A stretch of 50,970 nucleotides of DNA from CAMAUF01 sp046152925 (GTDB lineage Bacteria; Chloroflexota; Dehalococcoidia; Tepidiformales; Tepidiformaceae), in contig JBJXFX010000131.1 of NCBI GenBank assembly GCA_046152925.1, forward strand, positions 1 to 50,970. The letters run 5' to 3'. The position numbers and the translations under genes are program-made. A model generated the notes under the pieces. It had not been told where the DNA came from. It searched no databases and was given only the letters and a program-made list of their open reading frames with translations. Each line of letters begins with the position of its first letter. Position 1 is the stretch's first letter. Shown in pieces: positions 37,942-46,101 of this stretch.

Positions 37942-40145
37942 TACTGTCCTCCAGCAGCGGGTGCGCCGGCGTAGACCGGCGCGTCCGGGGTTTCGAGGTG
38001 GGTGTCCTCGATGTGGATCTCGGGCAGGATGCGGTCGAGCCAGGCCGGCATCCACCAGTTGGCATTGCCCAGCAGCTCCATCGTCGCCGGGACGAGGATA
38101 AGCCGGACCACCGTCGCGTCGACGAAGATGGCCGTCGCGAGCCCGATCCCGACCATCTTGACGACCCGGTCGTCGCCGAGCACGAAGGCGAGGAAGACGG
38201 CAACCATGATTGCGGCGGCCGCAGTGATCACGCGTGCCGTGGCCGCGAGGCCTTCCGCCACGGCTTTGCCGTTGTCCTTGTGCCGCACGTAGCTCTCGCG
38301 AATCCGGCTAATCAAGAAGACTTCGTAATCCATTGAAAGCCCAAAGAGGATAGCGAAGAACATCATCGGCATGAAGACTTCGATCGGGCCCTTCTCCACG
38401 CCGAGGATGCTTCCGCCCCAACCCCATTGGAATACGGCGACGACCACGCCATAGGCGGCGCCGATCGAGAGCAGGTTCATGATCGCCGCCTTCAACGCGA
38501 CCAACACCGAGCGGAAGACCGCCATCAGGAGCAAGAAGCTGAGGCCGATGACGCCGGCGAAGAGGAAGGGCAGGCGTTGCGTGATCTTGTCCCCGATGTC
38601 GATGGAGACCGCCGTGCTGCCGGCCACGTACGCCTCGGCGCCCGACGCTTTCGCAACGGCCGGGATCGTGTCGCGCAAGCGGTGGACAGTGTCCGTCGTC
38701 TCCTGATCCTGCGGCTTCGCATCGGGGAAGAGCGGGATGAGCGCCGTGGTCCCATCGGGGCTGAGGATCGGCGGGAGGACGGCCGAGACGCCCTCCGTCT
38801 TCACGATTGCGGCACTGACCGGTTCGAGGCCGCTCGCTTTCGCCGTCCCGAAATCCAGGACGACCGTCAGCGGCCCGTTAAAGCCCGCGCCGAACCCCTT
38901 GGCGAGCAGGTCGTAGGCGCGGCGTGTATGGAACTTCTCGTCGTTGTTGCCCGCGTCGGTGAAGCCGACACGCATCGCGAGGACGGGCGAAGCGATCGCA
39001 AGGAGGAAGACCGTCGCGGCGACCGCATACGGCAGCGGACGGCGTTGGATAGCAGTCGCCAGCCGGTACCAACCCGATGCGCGGTCTACGCCCTCCGTCG
39101 AATGCAAGAACGGGACGCGCCAGCGGTCGATTCGCCGGCCCACCAGCGAGAGCAACGCCGGCATCAACGTCAGCGAGACGAGCACGGCCATAGCGACGAC
39201 GAGCGCGGAGGCCGTGCCCAGCATCGCGATGAACGGCAACCCCATGGCCCAAAGCCCGAAGAATGCAATCGCGACCACGACGCCGGCGAAAATCACCGAG
39301 CGGCCCGCCGTCGTGACTGCGAGTGCGATCGAGTCCTCGACGGACTTACCGTGATGCAACCCTTCGCGGAAGCGCGTGACGACCAGCAAGCTGTAGTCGA
39401 TCCCGACGCCGATCCCGATCATCGCGACGAACTGGGCCGTGAAGTCTGGGAACTGGAAGACGCGGGCCAGGAGCGTCACGATCCCGGCGCCGGCGAGGAT
39501 CCCCGCGACGGCCGCCGCGATTGGGAGGCCCATCGCCATCACCGAGCCAAACGCGATGAACAAGATAATGATGGCGGCGAGGAGGCCGAGCGCCTCGGAG
39601 CCGAACTCCGGCGCCTCGTAGTTAAACATCGCCTGGCCACCGATTTCGACGCGCAGGCCGTCGCCGTTCGCCGCATCCACCTGCTTCACGACCCTGTCGA
39701 GGTCCGCGTGAGCAAGGTCGTCGCCTTGGACATCGAAGATGATGACGGAGCGTGCGATCGTCCCGTCCGTCGAAAGATACCCGGATTGAGCGAAGGGCGA
39801 ATCCACGCCGACGACGTGCGGCGCCTTTTCGACCTCCGCGAGGAGGGTGTCGACACGGCCGCGGATCGCGGGGTCGTCGAAGCCCGTCGCCGACTCAAAG
39901 ACCAGGTCGGCCTCCGAACCTGCGCGCTGCGGGAACTTCGCCTCCAAAAGGTCTATCGCCTTCTGCGACTCGGAGCCAGGAAGCGAGAACGCGGTCGAGA
40001 ACTTTCCGGCGAATAAGATATCGCCGATCACAATCGCGACGAGGAAGACGGCCCAGGCTGCGATCACACGGCCGCGGCGCCGGTGGGCGAGCCGCGCCCA
40101 TCGCTCGAGGGCCGACTGACTGGCTGGTTTCGGTGCACGGGCCAA
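37941..40145 (-). CDS. MMPL/RND-family transporter
   Basis: This 734-residue integral membrane protein has two repeated six-helix halves with large extracellular loops. The first half has the N-terminal helix VIAAWAVFLVAIVIGDILF and MIGIGVGIDYSLLVVTRFREG, a hallmark of MmpL-type proteins. The second half has FGLSMDYEVFLISRIRESY, the matching motif in the other half. Length is at the low end of the MmpL family. It leads an operon with a methyltransferase, a P450 and an SGNH hydrolase, and is divergent from a TetR gene (40246-40827). It could export a product or a toxic compound; the substrate is not known. Confidence 0.9.
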   Translation of the reverse strand: MARAPKPASQSALERWARLAHRRRGRVIAAWAVFLVAIVIGDILFAGKFSTAFSLPGSESQKAIDLLEAKFPQRAGSEADLVFESATGFDDPAIRGRVDTLLAEVEKAPHVVGVDSPFAQSGYLSTDGTIARSVIIFDVQGDDLAHADLDRVVKQVDAANGDGLRVEIGGQAMFNYEAPEFGSEALGLLAAIIILFIAFGSVMAMGLPIAAAVAGILAGAGIVTLLARVFQFPDFTAQFVAMIGIGVGIDYSLLVVTRFREGLHHGKSVEDSIALAVTTAGRSVIFAGVVVAIAFFGLWAMGLPFIAMLGTASALVVAMAVLVSLTLMPALLSLVGRRIDRWRVPFLHSTEGVDRASGWYRLATAIQRRPLPYAVAATVFLLAIASPVLAMRVGFTDAGNNDEKFHTRRAYDLLAKGFGAGFNGPLTVVLDFGTAKASGLEPVSAAIVKTEGVSAVLPPILSPDGTTALIPLFPDAKPQDQETTDTVHRLRDTIPAVAKASGAEAYVAGSTAVSIDIGDKITQRLPFLFAGVIGLSFLLLMAVFRSVLVALKAAIMNLLSIGAAYGVVVAVFQWGWGGSILGVEKGPIEVFMPMMFFAILFGLSMDYEVFLISRIRESYVRHKDNGKAVAEGLAATARVITAAAAIMVAVFLAFVLGDDRVVKMVGIGLATAIFVDATVVRLILVPATMELLGNANWWMPAWLDRILPEIHIEDTHLETPDAPVYAGAPAAGGQ

Positions 40146-40177
40146 GGCGGTACTCCTAAGGGTCGTCTAGGTAGTCG

Positions 40178-40190
40178 ATTAGGATCTAAT
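40178..40190. promoter_or_regulatory. Candidate TetR operator ATTAG-GAT-CTAAT
   Basis: A 13-bp palindrome with 5-bp arms lies in the 100-bp region between the divergent MMPL and TetR genes, 33 bp before the MMPL start. Position and symmetry suit a TetR operator. Confidence 0.45.
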
Positions 40191-40230
40191 GTGAATCGGA
40201 GTTCCGGTTCCGTCAATCCGCAAAGAGGCG

Positions 40231-40236
40231 TAGAGT
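40231..40236 (+). promoter_or_regulatory. -10 element of the TetR gene
   Basis: TAGAGT lies 9 nt before ATG 40246. A weak AGGTGG ribosome-like run sits in the gap, so this gene could be leaderless or nearly so. Confidence 0.35.
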
Positions 40237-40245
40237 AGGTGGACC

Positions 40246-40827
40246 ATGGCAGCGTCCCCTCACCTCCGCTCCGACGCACAGGCGAACCGGGCCCGCCTGC
40301 TCGAGGCCGCGCGCGCCGTCTTCGCCGAACGTGGCCTCGCCGCCGAGATGAAGGAGATCGCCGAACGCGCCGGCGTCGGCATGGGCACCATCTACCGCAA
40401 CTTCGTCAATAAGGAAGAACTTGTCGAGGCCCTCGTCCGTGAGGTAATTGAGGCAACGATGGGCCTCCTCGCCGGGACACGCGGTATCGACGACCCGCTG
40501 GCCCGGCTCCGGGCGATCCTCGGCGTCGCATGGTCATGCGCCGAGGCCGACGGCCCCCTCATCGTGGCGCTCGGGGGGGCGGCGGGAAGTGAACCGCCGG
40601 CCGAGATCCTCGGCGAGCTGCAACGCGTCCTGCGCGACGGCCAGGAGCGAGGCCACTTCCGCTCCACCGTCGAGGTACTCCCATTCTGCCTGTTCGTGGC
40701 CGGACAGCTCGAGACATACCTCAACATGCGCCGCCAACTTTCAACGGAGGCGGCGGCGGGTGCGATGACGGACCTCGTCGTCCACGCCGTGCTTTCGCCC
40801 GGAGCCACGCTTTCTTCTGAGGCTTAA
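40246..40827 (+). CDS. TetR-family transcriptional repressor
   Basis: This 193-residue repressor has an N-terminal HTH (residues 12-60: RLLEAARAVFAERGLAAEMK, EIAERAGVGMGTIYRNFVNK) and a helical ligand-binding domain. It is transcribed away from the MMPL-methyltransferase-P450-SGNH operon, and a palindrome lies between them. It very likely represses that operon and is released by a small ligand, probably a substrate of the transporter or the P450. This role is inferred from position. Confidence 0.92.
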   Translation: MAASPHLRSDAQANRARLLEAARAVFAERGLAAEMKEIAERAGVGMGTIYRNFVNKEELVEALVREVIEATMGLLAGTRGIDDPLARLRAILGVAWSCAEADGPLIVALGGAAGSEPPAEILGELQRVLRDGQERGHFRSTVEVLPFCLFVAGQLETYLNMRRQLSTEAAAGAMTDLVVHAVLSPGATLSSEA

Positions 40828-40849
40828 CCGGGACGATATCGATGCGCGC

Positions 40850-40855
40850 TATAAT
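40850..40855 (+). promoter_or_regulatory. -10 element upstream of the moxR operon
   Basis: A consensus TATAAT lies 61 bp before the moxR TTG start. No convincing -35 box is found at 16-19 bp. Confidence 0.45.
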
Positions 40856-40915
40856 CCGCGCACCGAGGGCCGTGCCGCGCCCCGAGTCCCATTCTGCGCT
40901 TCAGGAGCGGTCCCC

Positions 40916-41866
40916 TTGGAAGACCCTCGCATCGTCTCCGAACGGATCATTGCCAACATTGAGCACGTCATCGTCGGGAAGCAGCGAGAGCTGCGACTCG
41001 CCGTTACGGCGCTCCTCTGCGGCGGCCACATGCTCATCGAAGACGTGCCCGGCGTGGGCAAAACCATGCTCACCCGCGCCATCGCCGTCTCCACCGGATG
41101 CAGCTTCAAGCGCATCCAGTTCACGCCGGACCTCCTCCCGAGCGACGTGACCGGCGTTTCCATCTACAACCAGAAAGAGGGCGACTTCGAGTTCCGCCCG
41201 GGCCCGATCGTCGCCCAGGTAGTCCTCGCCGACGAAGTGAACCGGGCCACGCCGAAAACCCAGTCCGCCCTTCTCGAAGCCATGGAGGAGCGCCAGGTGA
41301 CGGTCGACGGCGTGACTCACAAGCTGCCGACGCCTTTCATGGTCATGGCCACCCAAAACCCGATCGAGTACGAGGGTACCTTTCCGCTCCCAGAGGCCCA
41401 ACTCGACCGCTTCCTCATCCGCATCCACCTTGGCTACCCGAGCCGGACCGACGAAATCCTCGTCCTCGACCTCCAACAGACCCAGCACCCGGTCGACACC
41501 ATCAAGCAGGTCACGGACCCGAACGAGATCATGCAGCTCCAGCGGGCGGTCAAAGAGATCTACGTCGACCCGCTGATCAAGCAGTACATCGTCGAGCTCG
41601 CGAACGCGACGCGGGAACACGAAAGCGTCTACCTGGGGGCGAGCCCGCGCGGCTCGCTGGCGCTCTTCCGCACATCACAGGCGAAAGCGATGCTCGAAGG
41701 CCGCGACTTCGTCACCCCCGACGATGTCAAAGAGCTCGCGCTCGTCACCCTTGGCCACCGGGTCATCATGAGCCCCGGCGCAAAGGTGAAGGGCGTCACC
41801 GTCGCCGATGTCGTCCAGAACTGCCTCAGCCGCGTGCCCGTCCCGGGCGCGCGGGCTCGGGTCTAA
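40916..41866 (+). CDS. MoxR-family AAA+ ATPase
   Basis: This 316-residue AAA+ ATPase has Walker A EDVPGVGKTML, Walker B VVLADEVNRATPKTQSAL, a sensor-1 MATQNPIEYEGTF, and PLPEAQLDRF typical of the MoxR group. It starts at TTG 40916, with AGGAG upstream. MoxR proteins work with a partner carrying a DUF58/VWA-like domain, and that partner (DUF58) follows 6 bp downstream, then a transglutaminase-like protein. This is a standard MoxR-DUF58-TgpA arrangement. It probably acts as a chaperone for a membrane or cell-wall complex. Confidence 0.93.
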   Translation: MEDPRIVSERIIANIEHVIVGKQRELRLAVTALLCGGHMLIEDVPGVGKTMLTRAIAVSTGCSFKRIQFTPDLLPSDVTGVSIYNQKEGDFEFRPGPIVAQVVLADEVNRATPKTQSALLEAMEERQVTVDGVTHKLPTPFMVMATQNPIEYEGTFPLPEAQLDRFLIRIHLGYPSRTDEILVLDLQQTQHPVDTIKQVTDPNEIMQLQRAVKEIYVDPLIKQYIVELANATREHESVYLGASPRGSLALFRTSQAKAMLEGRDFVTPDDVKELALVTLGHRVIMSPGAKVKGVTVADVVQNCLSRVPVPGARARV

Positions 41867-41872
41867 CGCGCG

Positions 41873-43123
41873 ATGCGGGCCCTCGTCCGGGCCGCGCTCG
41901 CGCCCGAACGGCGCACGCTCACCCTGGTCTGCGTCCTGCTGCTGCTCTGCGCGTTCATCGCCTTCGGCACTGGCTTCTGGGTCCTCTTCCGGGTCACGTA
42001 CCTGTTCGCCTTGGCCATCCCCGTCTGCTGGGCCATCGCCTGGTACAACACGCGGCACATTCAGGTCAGCGTCGACCGCCGCACCGACCGCGCCCAGGTG
42101 GGCCAAGAGGCGCAGGAAGTCATCGAGGTCCGCAACCCATATTTCCTCCCGAAGCTCTGGCTGGACGTCGAAGACCCGAGCGATATGCCGGGCCACAAGT
42201 CCCGGCGGATTGTGATCGTGCCCGGCAGCCGCTCGCGCAACTGGCTGGTCGACACGAAGCTCCTCCGGCGCGGCCTCTTCGATTGGGGCCCCGTCCGCGT
42301 CACGGGCAGCGACCCCTTCGGGCTGTTCTCGCGCACGCGGGAATTCGGCGGCAAGCAGCAGCTCTTGATCTACCCGCAAGTCGTGGACCTTCCACATTTC
42401 CAAGCGCCCCCGGCGAACCTCCCGGGCGAAGGCCGCTTCCGCCGCCGCACCCACTACGTCACCCCGAACGCTTCCGGTATCCGCGAATACGCCCCAGGCG
42501 ACGCGTTTAACCGGATCCACTGGCGCAGCACGGCTCGCACCGGCGAGATCATGGTCAAGACCTTCGAGCTCGACCCAGCGAGCGACATCTGGGTGATCTT
42601 GGACCTCGAACGGCGCGTCCACGTGGGCGAAGGCGACGAAAGCACCGAGGAGTACGCGGTCCGCATCGCAGCCAGCATCTGCCGTCACTTCCTCGTCCAA
42701 AACCGTTCGGTCGGCCTCATCTCCTTCGGCCGCGACCTCCGGATCATCGAGCCCGAACGCGGCGGCAACCAGATGACCCGGCTCCTCGAAACGCTGGCCG
42801 TCGTCAAAGCGATCGGCGACGCCCCGCTCGGAAACCTCCTCCAGGAAGAACAGCGACGCTTCGGGCGTCACACGACGCTCATCGTGGTCACCGCCGCGAC
42901 CGACGACCATTGGCTGACCGCCATCCAATCGATGCATCAGCGCGGCGTGCGGACGGCCGTTGTCCTCGTCGACCCGAGCAGCTTCGGCGGGAAAGAGTCA
43001 CCGCTCCTGCTGTTCGGCGAGCTGACCGCCAGTGATATCCTGACTTATGTCGTTCGCAATGGAGACGAACTGTCCGTGGCGCTGAGCCCGACCACCGGTG
43101 GAGTTGCATCATGGCAAGCATGA
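41873..43123 (+). CDS. DUF58 membrane protein
   Basis: This 416-residue protein has two N-terminal helices (about 20-45 and 45-60; LTLVCVLLLLCAFIAFGTGF and FALAIPVCWAIAWY). An Ig-like segment (VSVDRRTDRAQVGQEAQEVI) leads to DPFGLFSRTRE, and the DUF58 core REYAPGDAFNRIHWRSTART is followed by a VWA-like part (IWVILDLERRV). It is the classical partner of MoxR ATPases. It starts 6 bp after moxR and overlaps the next gene by 13 nt, so all three form one operon. Confidence 0.92.
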   Translation: MRALVRAALAPERRTLTLVCVLLLLCAFIAFGTGFWVLFRVTYLFALAIPVCWAIAWYNTRHIQVSVDRRTDRAQVGQEAQEVIEVRNPYFLPKLWLDVEDPSDMPGHKSRRIVIVPGSRSRNWLVDTKLLRRGLFDWGPVRVTGSDPFGLFSRTREFGGKQQLLIYPQVVDLPHFQAPPANLPGEGRFRRRTHYVTPNASGIREYAPGDAFNRIHWRSTARTGEIMVKTFELDPASDIWVILDLERRVHVGEGDESTEEYAVRIAASICRHFLVQNRSVGLISFGRDLRIIEPERGGNQMTRLLETLAVVKAIGDAPLGNLLQEEQRRFGRHTTLIVVTAATDDHWLTAIQSMHQRGVRTAVVLVDPSSFGGKESPLLLFGELTASDILTYVVRNGDELSVALSPTTGGVASWQA

Positions 43124-45438
43124 ACCCCGCACTGAACCAGGCCGCATCCCGGCGGATCGGCTCCGCCGCCGTCAACGCGCCCCGGATGTTGATGAGCTGG
43201 GAGGACTGGCTCACGCTGGGCGCAGCCCTCGTCATGTTCGTCGCCGTCGGCGCCTCCATCCACCAGGCCCATTGGGTCCGCGAGATGCCGAGCGTCATCC
43301 CCACGATCCTCGCCGCGATGGTGATCGGCATGTTCGCTGCACGGATCCGCGTCCCCTCCGTCGCGACCCATCCGGCGGCGGTGATCCTCGGGGCCTTCGT
43401 CGTCCTCCTCGCTGTCCAAAGCTTCGCCGAGGGCGCGACCTTCTTCGACCGAGTCGAGGACACCCGGTTCCGGCTCAACGACTGGTGGGCCGTCGTCCGC
43501 TCAGGCGACGTGAGCAACGACACCCTGCCGTTCGTGGCGCTCGTCCACTCGGTCTGCTTCCTCGCCATTTATCTGGCGACGTACAGCGTCTTCCGCTGGC
43601 ACAACCCCTGGATCGCGATCATCCCCGCCGGGATCGTGCTGCTGATCAACGTCGCGCTCCAAAACAACCACCCAACGGGCGCGTTGGTCTTCTTCCTCTT
43701 CGGCGCGGTCATCCTGATCGCGCGTCTCCACCTGCAGAAGAACCAGGCCGAATGGAAGCGCAAGGGGGTCGAGTACCCCGAGTGGATCAGCCTCAACGCG
43801 GTCCAACTGACGCTGATGGCCACGATCCTGCTCCTCCTCGGCGCCTGGTACATCCCGACAGCGAACAAGCTCAGCTCCGTGGAGAGCGCCTTCGACAAGG
43901 TCACCGAGCCATTCACCGGTCAATCGAGCACGTTCAATCGGCTCTTCCACAACGTGGACGCGCGCAACGGTTCCCGGCTTCACTCGTTCGGCTCGCTCCT
44001 TGCGCTCCGTGGCGACGTCCGCCTCGGCTCCCGCGCGCTCTACGACATCAAGGCCGGCCAGCCGGGCTTCATCCGGGCCACGAGCTACGACACCTACACC
44101 GGCACCGCCTGGAAGACAGGCGACCGCGACTCGAAGCGGATCGAAGGCGGCGACCTCGCAGCCTCTCCGGAGGTGGCGCAGTACAAGCAACGCACCGTCA
44201 CCATCCTCCAAGTCACCGTCAAAGACGGAGACAACACCGTCCTCAGCGCCGGGATGCCCCTCGGCAGCAACGTCCGCGTCAGCGCCGAATCACCGGCCGA
44301 CTACGCGGGCGAAATCGAACAGCTCGTCGCCCCGCGCGGGCTCCGCAAGGGCGACACCTACAACTCGATCGGCTCGGAAAGCACCGCCTCGCCGGAGCAG
44401 CTCCGGGCCGCGGGCACGGCCTACCCCGAGTGGGTCACCGAGCGTTACCTCCAGCTCCCGAAAGACATCCCGCAGCGCGTCCGCGACGAGTCCCGGCGCG
44501 TCGCCGTGGAGGCCGGGGCCGCAACGCCGTTCGATGTAGCCGTCGCCCTCGAAGCCTACCTCCGCGCCTTCCCCTACGACCTCGCGGTCGAAGTCGCGCC
44601 TCCCGGCCAGGACTTCGTGGACTACATTCTTTTCGACCTCAAGCGCGGCTACTTCGATTACCAGGCGACAGCGATGGCCGTCATGCTCCGCACCCTCGGT
44701 GTCCCGGCCCGCGTCGCCGTCGGCTTCGTGCTCAACCCGACCGACGCCACGGAGACGACCTACGCCGTGAGCAAAGACGACCAATACAGCTGGGTCGAAG
44801 TCTTCTTTCCGACCTACGGCTGGGTGAACTTCAACCCGACCGCCGATAAGCCCGAAGGGTCGGCGATCGGCGCACTCGGCACAGGTGCAGGACTCAACGA
44901 CCCGGCCGCGTTGGACGACCTCAATTCCCTCTTCGGCGACATCTCCGGCCTCGCTGGCACGCCGGCGGCCGACGCGCTGAGCGCGACGCCGGTCGTGAAC
45001 GAAGGGCCTCCCTGGACGCTGATCTGGTCGCTGGTCGCGGCGCTGGTCGGCCTCGCAGCGCTGGCCTTCGCCGGCCGCACGGCGTGGAACTGGGGGCTCG
45101 GCGGCCTCGAAGGGCCCGTCCGCCTCTGGGCTCGGACCCAACGGCTGGCTGGCTGGGCGAAGCTCGGCGCCACGCGGCCAGAGACGCCACGCCAGTGGAG
45201 CAACCGACTCGGCCACACGCTTGCACGCCCCAACGAGACCTCCCGGCTGGCGGACGCATTCGAAGAGGCCCGCTATGGCCGGCCGGACCTGCAACGCGTC
45301 GACCCTGCCACCACCGAGGACGCCTACAAGCGCGTCCGCAATACGCTCTTCCGCGGGATCCTGCGTCGCGGCCGCTGGGATGGCCTGCGCGAGGCGAAGC
45401 CCGCCGGCGAAGGGCGCCGCGGCCGCCGCAAGAAGTAA
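43111..45438 (+). CDS. TgpA-like transglutaminase-fold membrane protein (catalytic residues replaced)
   Basis: This 775-residue protein has several N-terminal helices (about 30-210), a large exported part, a transglutaminase-like domain (about 470-585), and a C-terminal helix (about 640-660; LIWSLVAALVGLAALAFAG) with a cytoplasmic tail (DUF4129-like). In active TgpA proteins the catalytic triad is Cys (RGFCEH), His (AHAWVEV) and Asp/Glu (VDPTA). Here the matching positions are Phe515 (KRGYFDYQATAM), Tyr559 (DDQYSWVEVF) and Asn575 (VNFNPTA), so the fold seems kept but catalysis lost. It overlaps the DUF58 gene by 13 nt and completes the moxR operon. Confidence 0.88.
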   Translation: MASMNPALNQAASRRIGSAAVNAPRMLMSWEDWLTLGAALVMFVAVGASIHQAHWVREMPSVIPTILAAMVIGMFAARIRVPSVATHPAAVILGAFVVLLAVQSFAEGATFFDRVEDTRFRLNDWWAVVRSGDVSNDTLPFVALVHSVCFLAIYLATYSVFRWHNPWIAIIPAGIVLLINVALQNNHPTGALVFFLFGAVILIARLHLQKNQAEWKRKGVEYPEWISLNAVQLTLMATILLLLGAWYIPTANKLSSVESAFDKVTEPFTGQSSTFNRLFHNVDARNGSRLHSFGSLLALRGDVRLGSRALYDIKAGQPGFIRATSYDTYTGTAWKTGDRDSKRIEGGDLAASPEVAQYKQRTVTILQVTVKDGDNTVLSAGMPLGSNVRVSAESPADYAGEIEQLVAPRGLRKGDTYNSIGSESTASPEQLRAAGTAYPEWVTERYLQLPKDIPQRVRDESRRVAVEAGAATPFDVAVALEAYLRAFPYDLAVEVAPPGQDFVDYILFDLKRGYFDYQATAMAVMLRTLGVPARVAVGFVLNPTDATETTYAVSKDDQYSWVEVFFPTYGWVNFNPTADKPEGSAIGALGTGAGLNDPAALDDLNSLFGDISGLAGTPAADALSATPVVNEGPPWTLIWSLVAALVGLAALAFAGRTAWNWGLGGLEGPVRLWARTQRLAGWAKLGATRPETPRQWSNRLGHTLARPNETSRLADAFEEARYGRPDLQRVDPATTEDAYKRVRNTLFRGILRRGRWDGLREAKPAGEGRRGRRKK

Positions 45439-45443
45439 CCGCT

Positions 45444-45478
45444 CCGGTGATCGCGACATCGGCTGTCGCGATCACCGG
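45444..45478 (+). terminator. Hairpin after the moxR operon
   Basis: A 15-bp perfect stem (45444-45458 with 45464-45478) with a 5-nt loop lies 5 bp after the transglutaminase-like stop and 13 bp before the O6-alkylguanine-DNA methyltransferase start. No T-run follows. It may be a terminator or an attenuator. Confidence 0.5.
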
Positions 45479-45491
45479 CAATGATGGAGTT

Positions 45492-46022
45492 ATGACGAAT
45501 AGCCAGGACACGCTCGTCCTCGCGGAAACCGCCCTCGGTTGGGCCGGAGCGGTCCTCGGGCCGAACGGGGTCCGTTACGCCACCCTCTTCCACACGACGG
45601 AGCGCGCCGCCCGCCGGGAGCTGAGCCTCGCCGGGGCCTGCGAGCAGCCGGACCCGCGCGCAGACGACGTCGCGGACCGCTTGCGCCGCTACGCGCTCGG
45701 CGACGGCCCCGTGCTCGACGACTACCCGGTCGATGTCCCGGCGGGCACGCCGCTCCAGCGGAAGGTCTGGGCGGCCCTTCGAGATGTCCCCTACGGCGAG
45801 ACACGGAGCTACGGGTGGCTCACCAAGCACGTCGGCGAGCCCTCCGGCGCAGCCCGAGCGGTCGGCGCGGCCGTCGGAGCGAACCCGATCCCGCTCTGGC
45901 TCCCCTGCCATCGCGTGGTCGCCTCCACGGGCGACTTGCATGGCTTCGGCGGCGGTCTCGCGATGAAGCGCCGCATCCTGGAGGTCGAAGGCGCCCTCCC
46001 CAAGAGCCTCCTCCCCCTCTGA
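45492..46022 (+). CDS. ogt: Methylated-DNA--protein-cysteine methyltransferase
   Basis: This 176-residue suicide enzyme repairs O6-alkylguanine by transferring the alkyl group to a Cys in IPLWLPCHRVV. The C-terminal domain (PLQRKVWAALRDVPYGETRS, and AARAVGAAVGANPIPLWLPC) is the standard DNA-binding/catalytic domain, and the N-terminal segment is short and divergent. I chose ATG 45492 because the region before it is a perfect hairpin, which makes the upstream in-frame GTG 45447 unlikely. It is followed by a strong bidirectional terminator. Confidence 0.93.
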   Translation: MTNSQDTLVLAETALGWAGAVLGPNGVRYATLFHTTERAARRELSLAGACEQPDPRADDVADRLRRYALGDGPVLDDYPVDVPAGTPLQRKVWAALRDVPYGETRSYGWLTKHVGEPSGAARAVGAAVGANPIPLWLPCHRVVASTGDLHGFGGGLAMKRRILEVEGALPKSLLPL

Positions 46023-46041
46023 GCCGAAACCCACAGAAACG

Positions 46042-46078
46042 CGAAGAGCGGGCGCCCGGTTTGGGCGCCCGCTCTTCG
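46042..46078. terminator. Bidirectional terminator between convergent genes
   Basis: A 16-bp perfect stem (46042-46057 with 46063-46078) with a 5-nt loop separates the ogt gene from the leftward secreted-protein gene. Short T-runs flank it on the right side. Confidence 0.82.
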
Positions 46079-46101
46079 TTGCTGCATCGATCCGCGGCCG
46101 G

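Noticed and set aside
38427..40016. 529-residue open frame on the plus strand
   Set aside because: It is antisense to the MMPL gene and very rich in Arg, Asp and His.
45447..45491. GTG start for the O6-alkylguanine-DNA methyltransferase
   Set aside because: This stretch forms a 15-bp perfect hairpin and has no ribosome site before the GTG.
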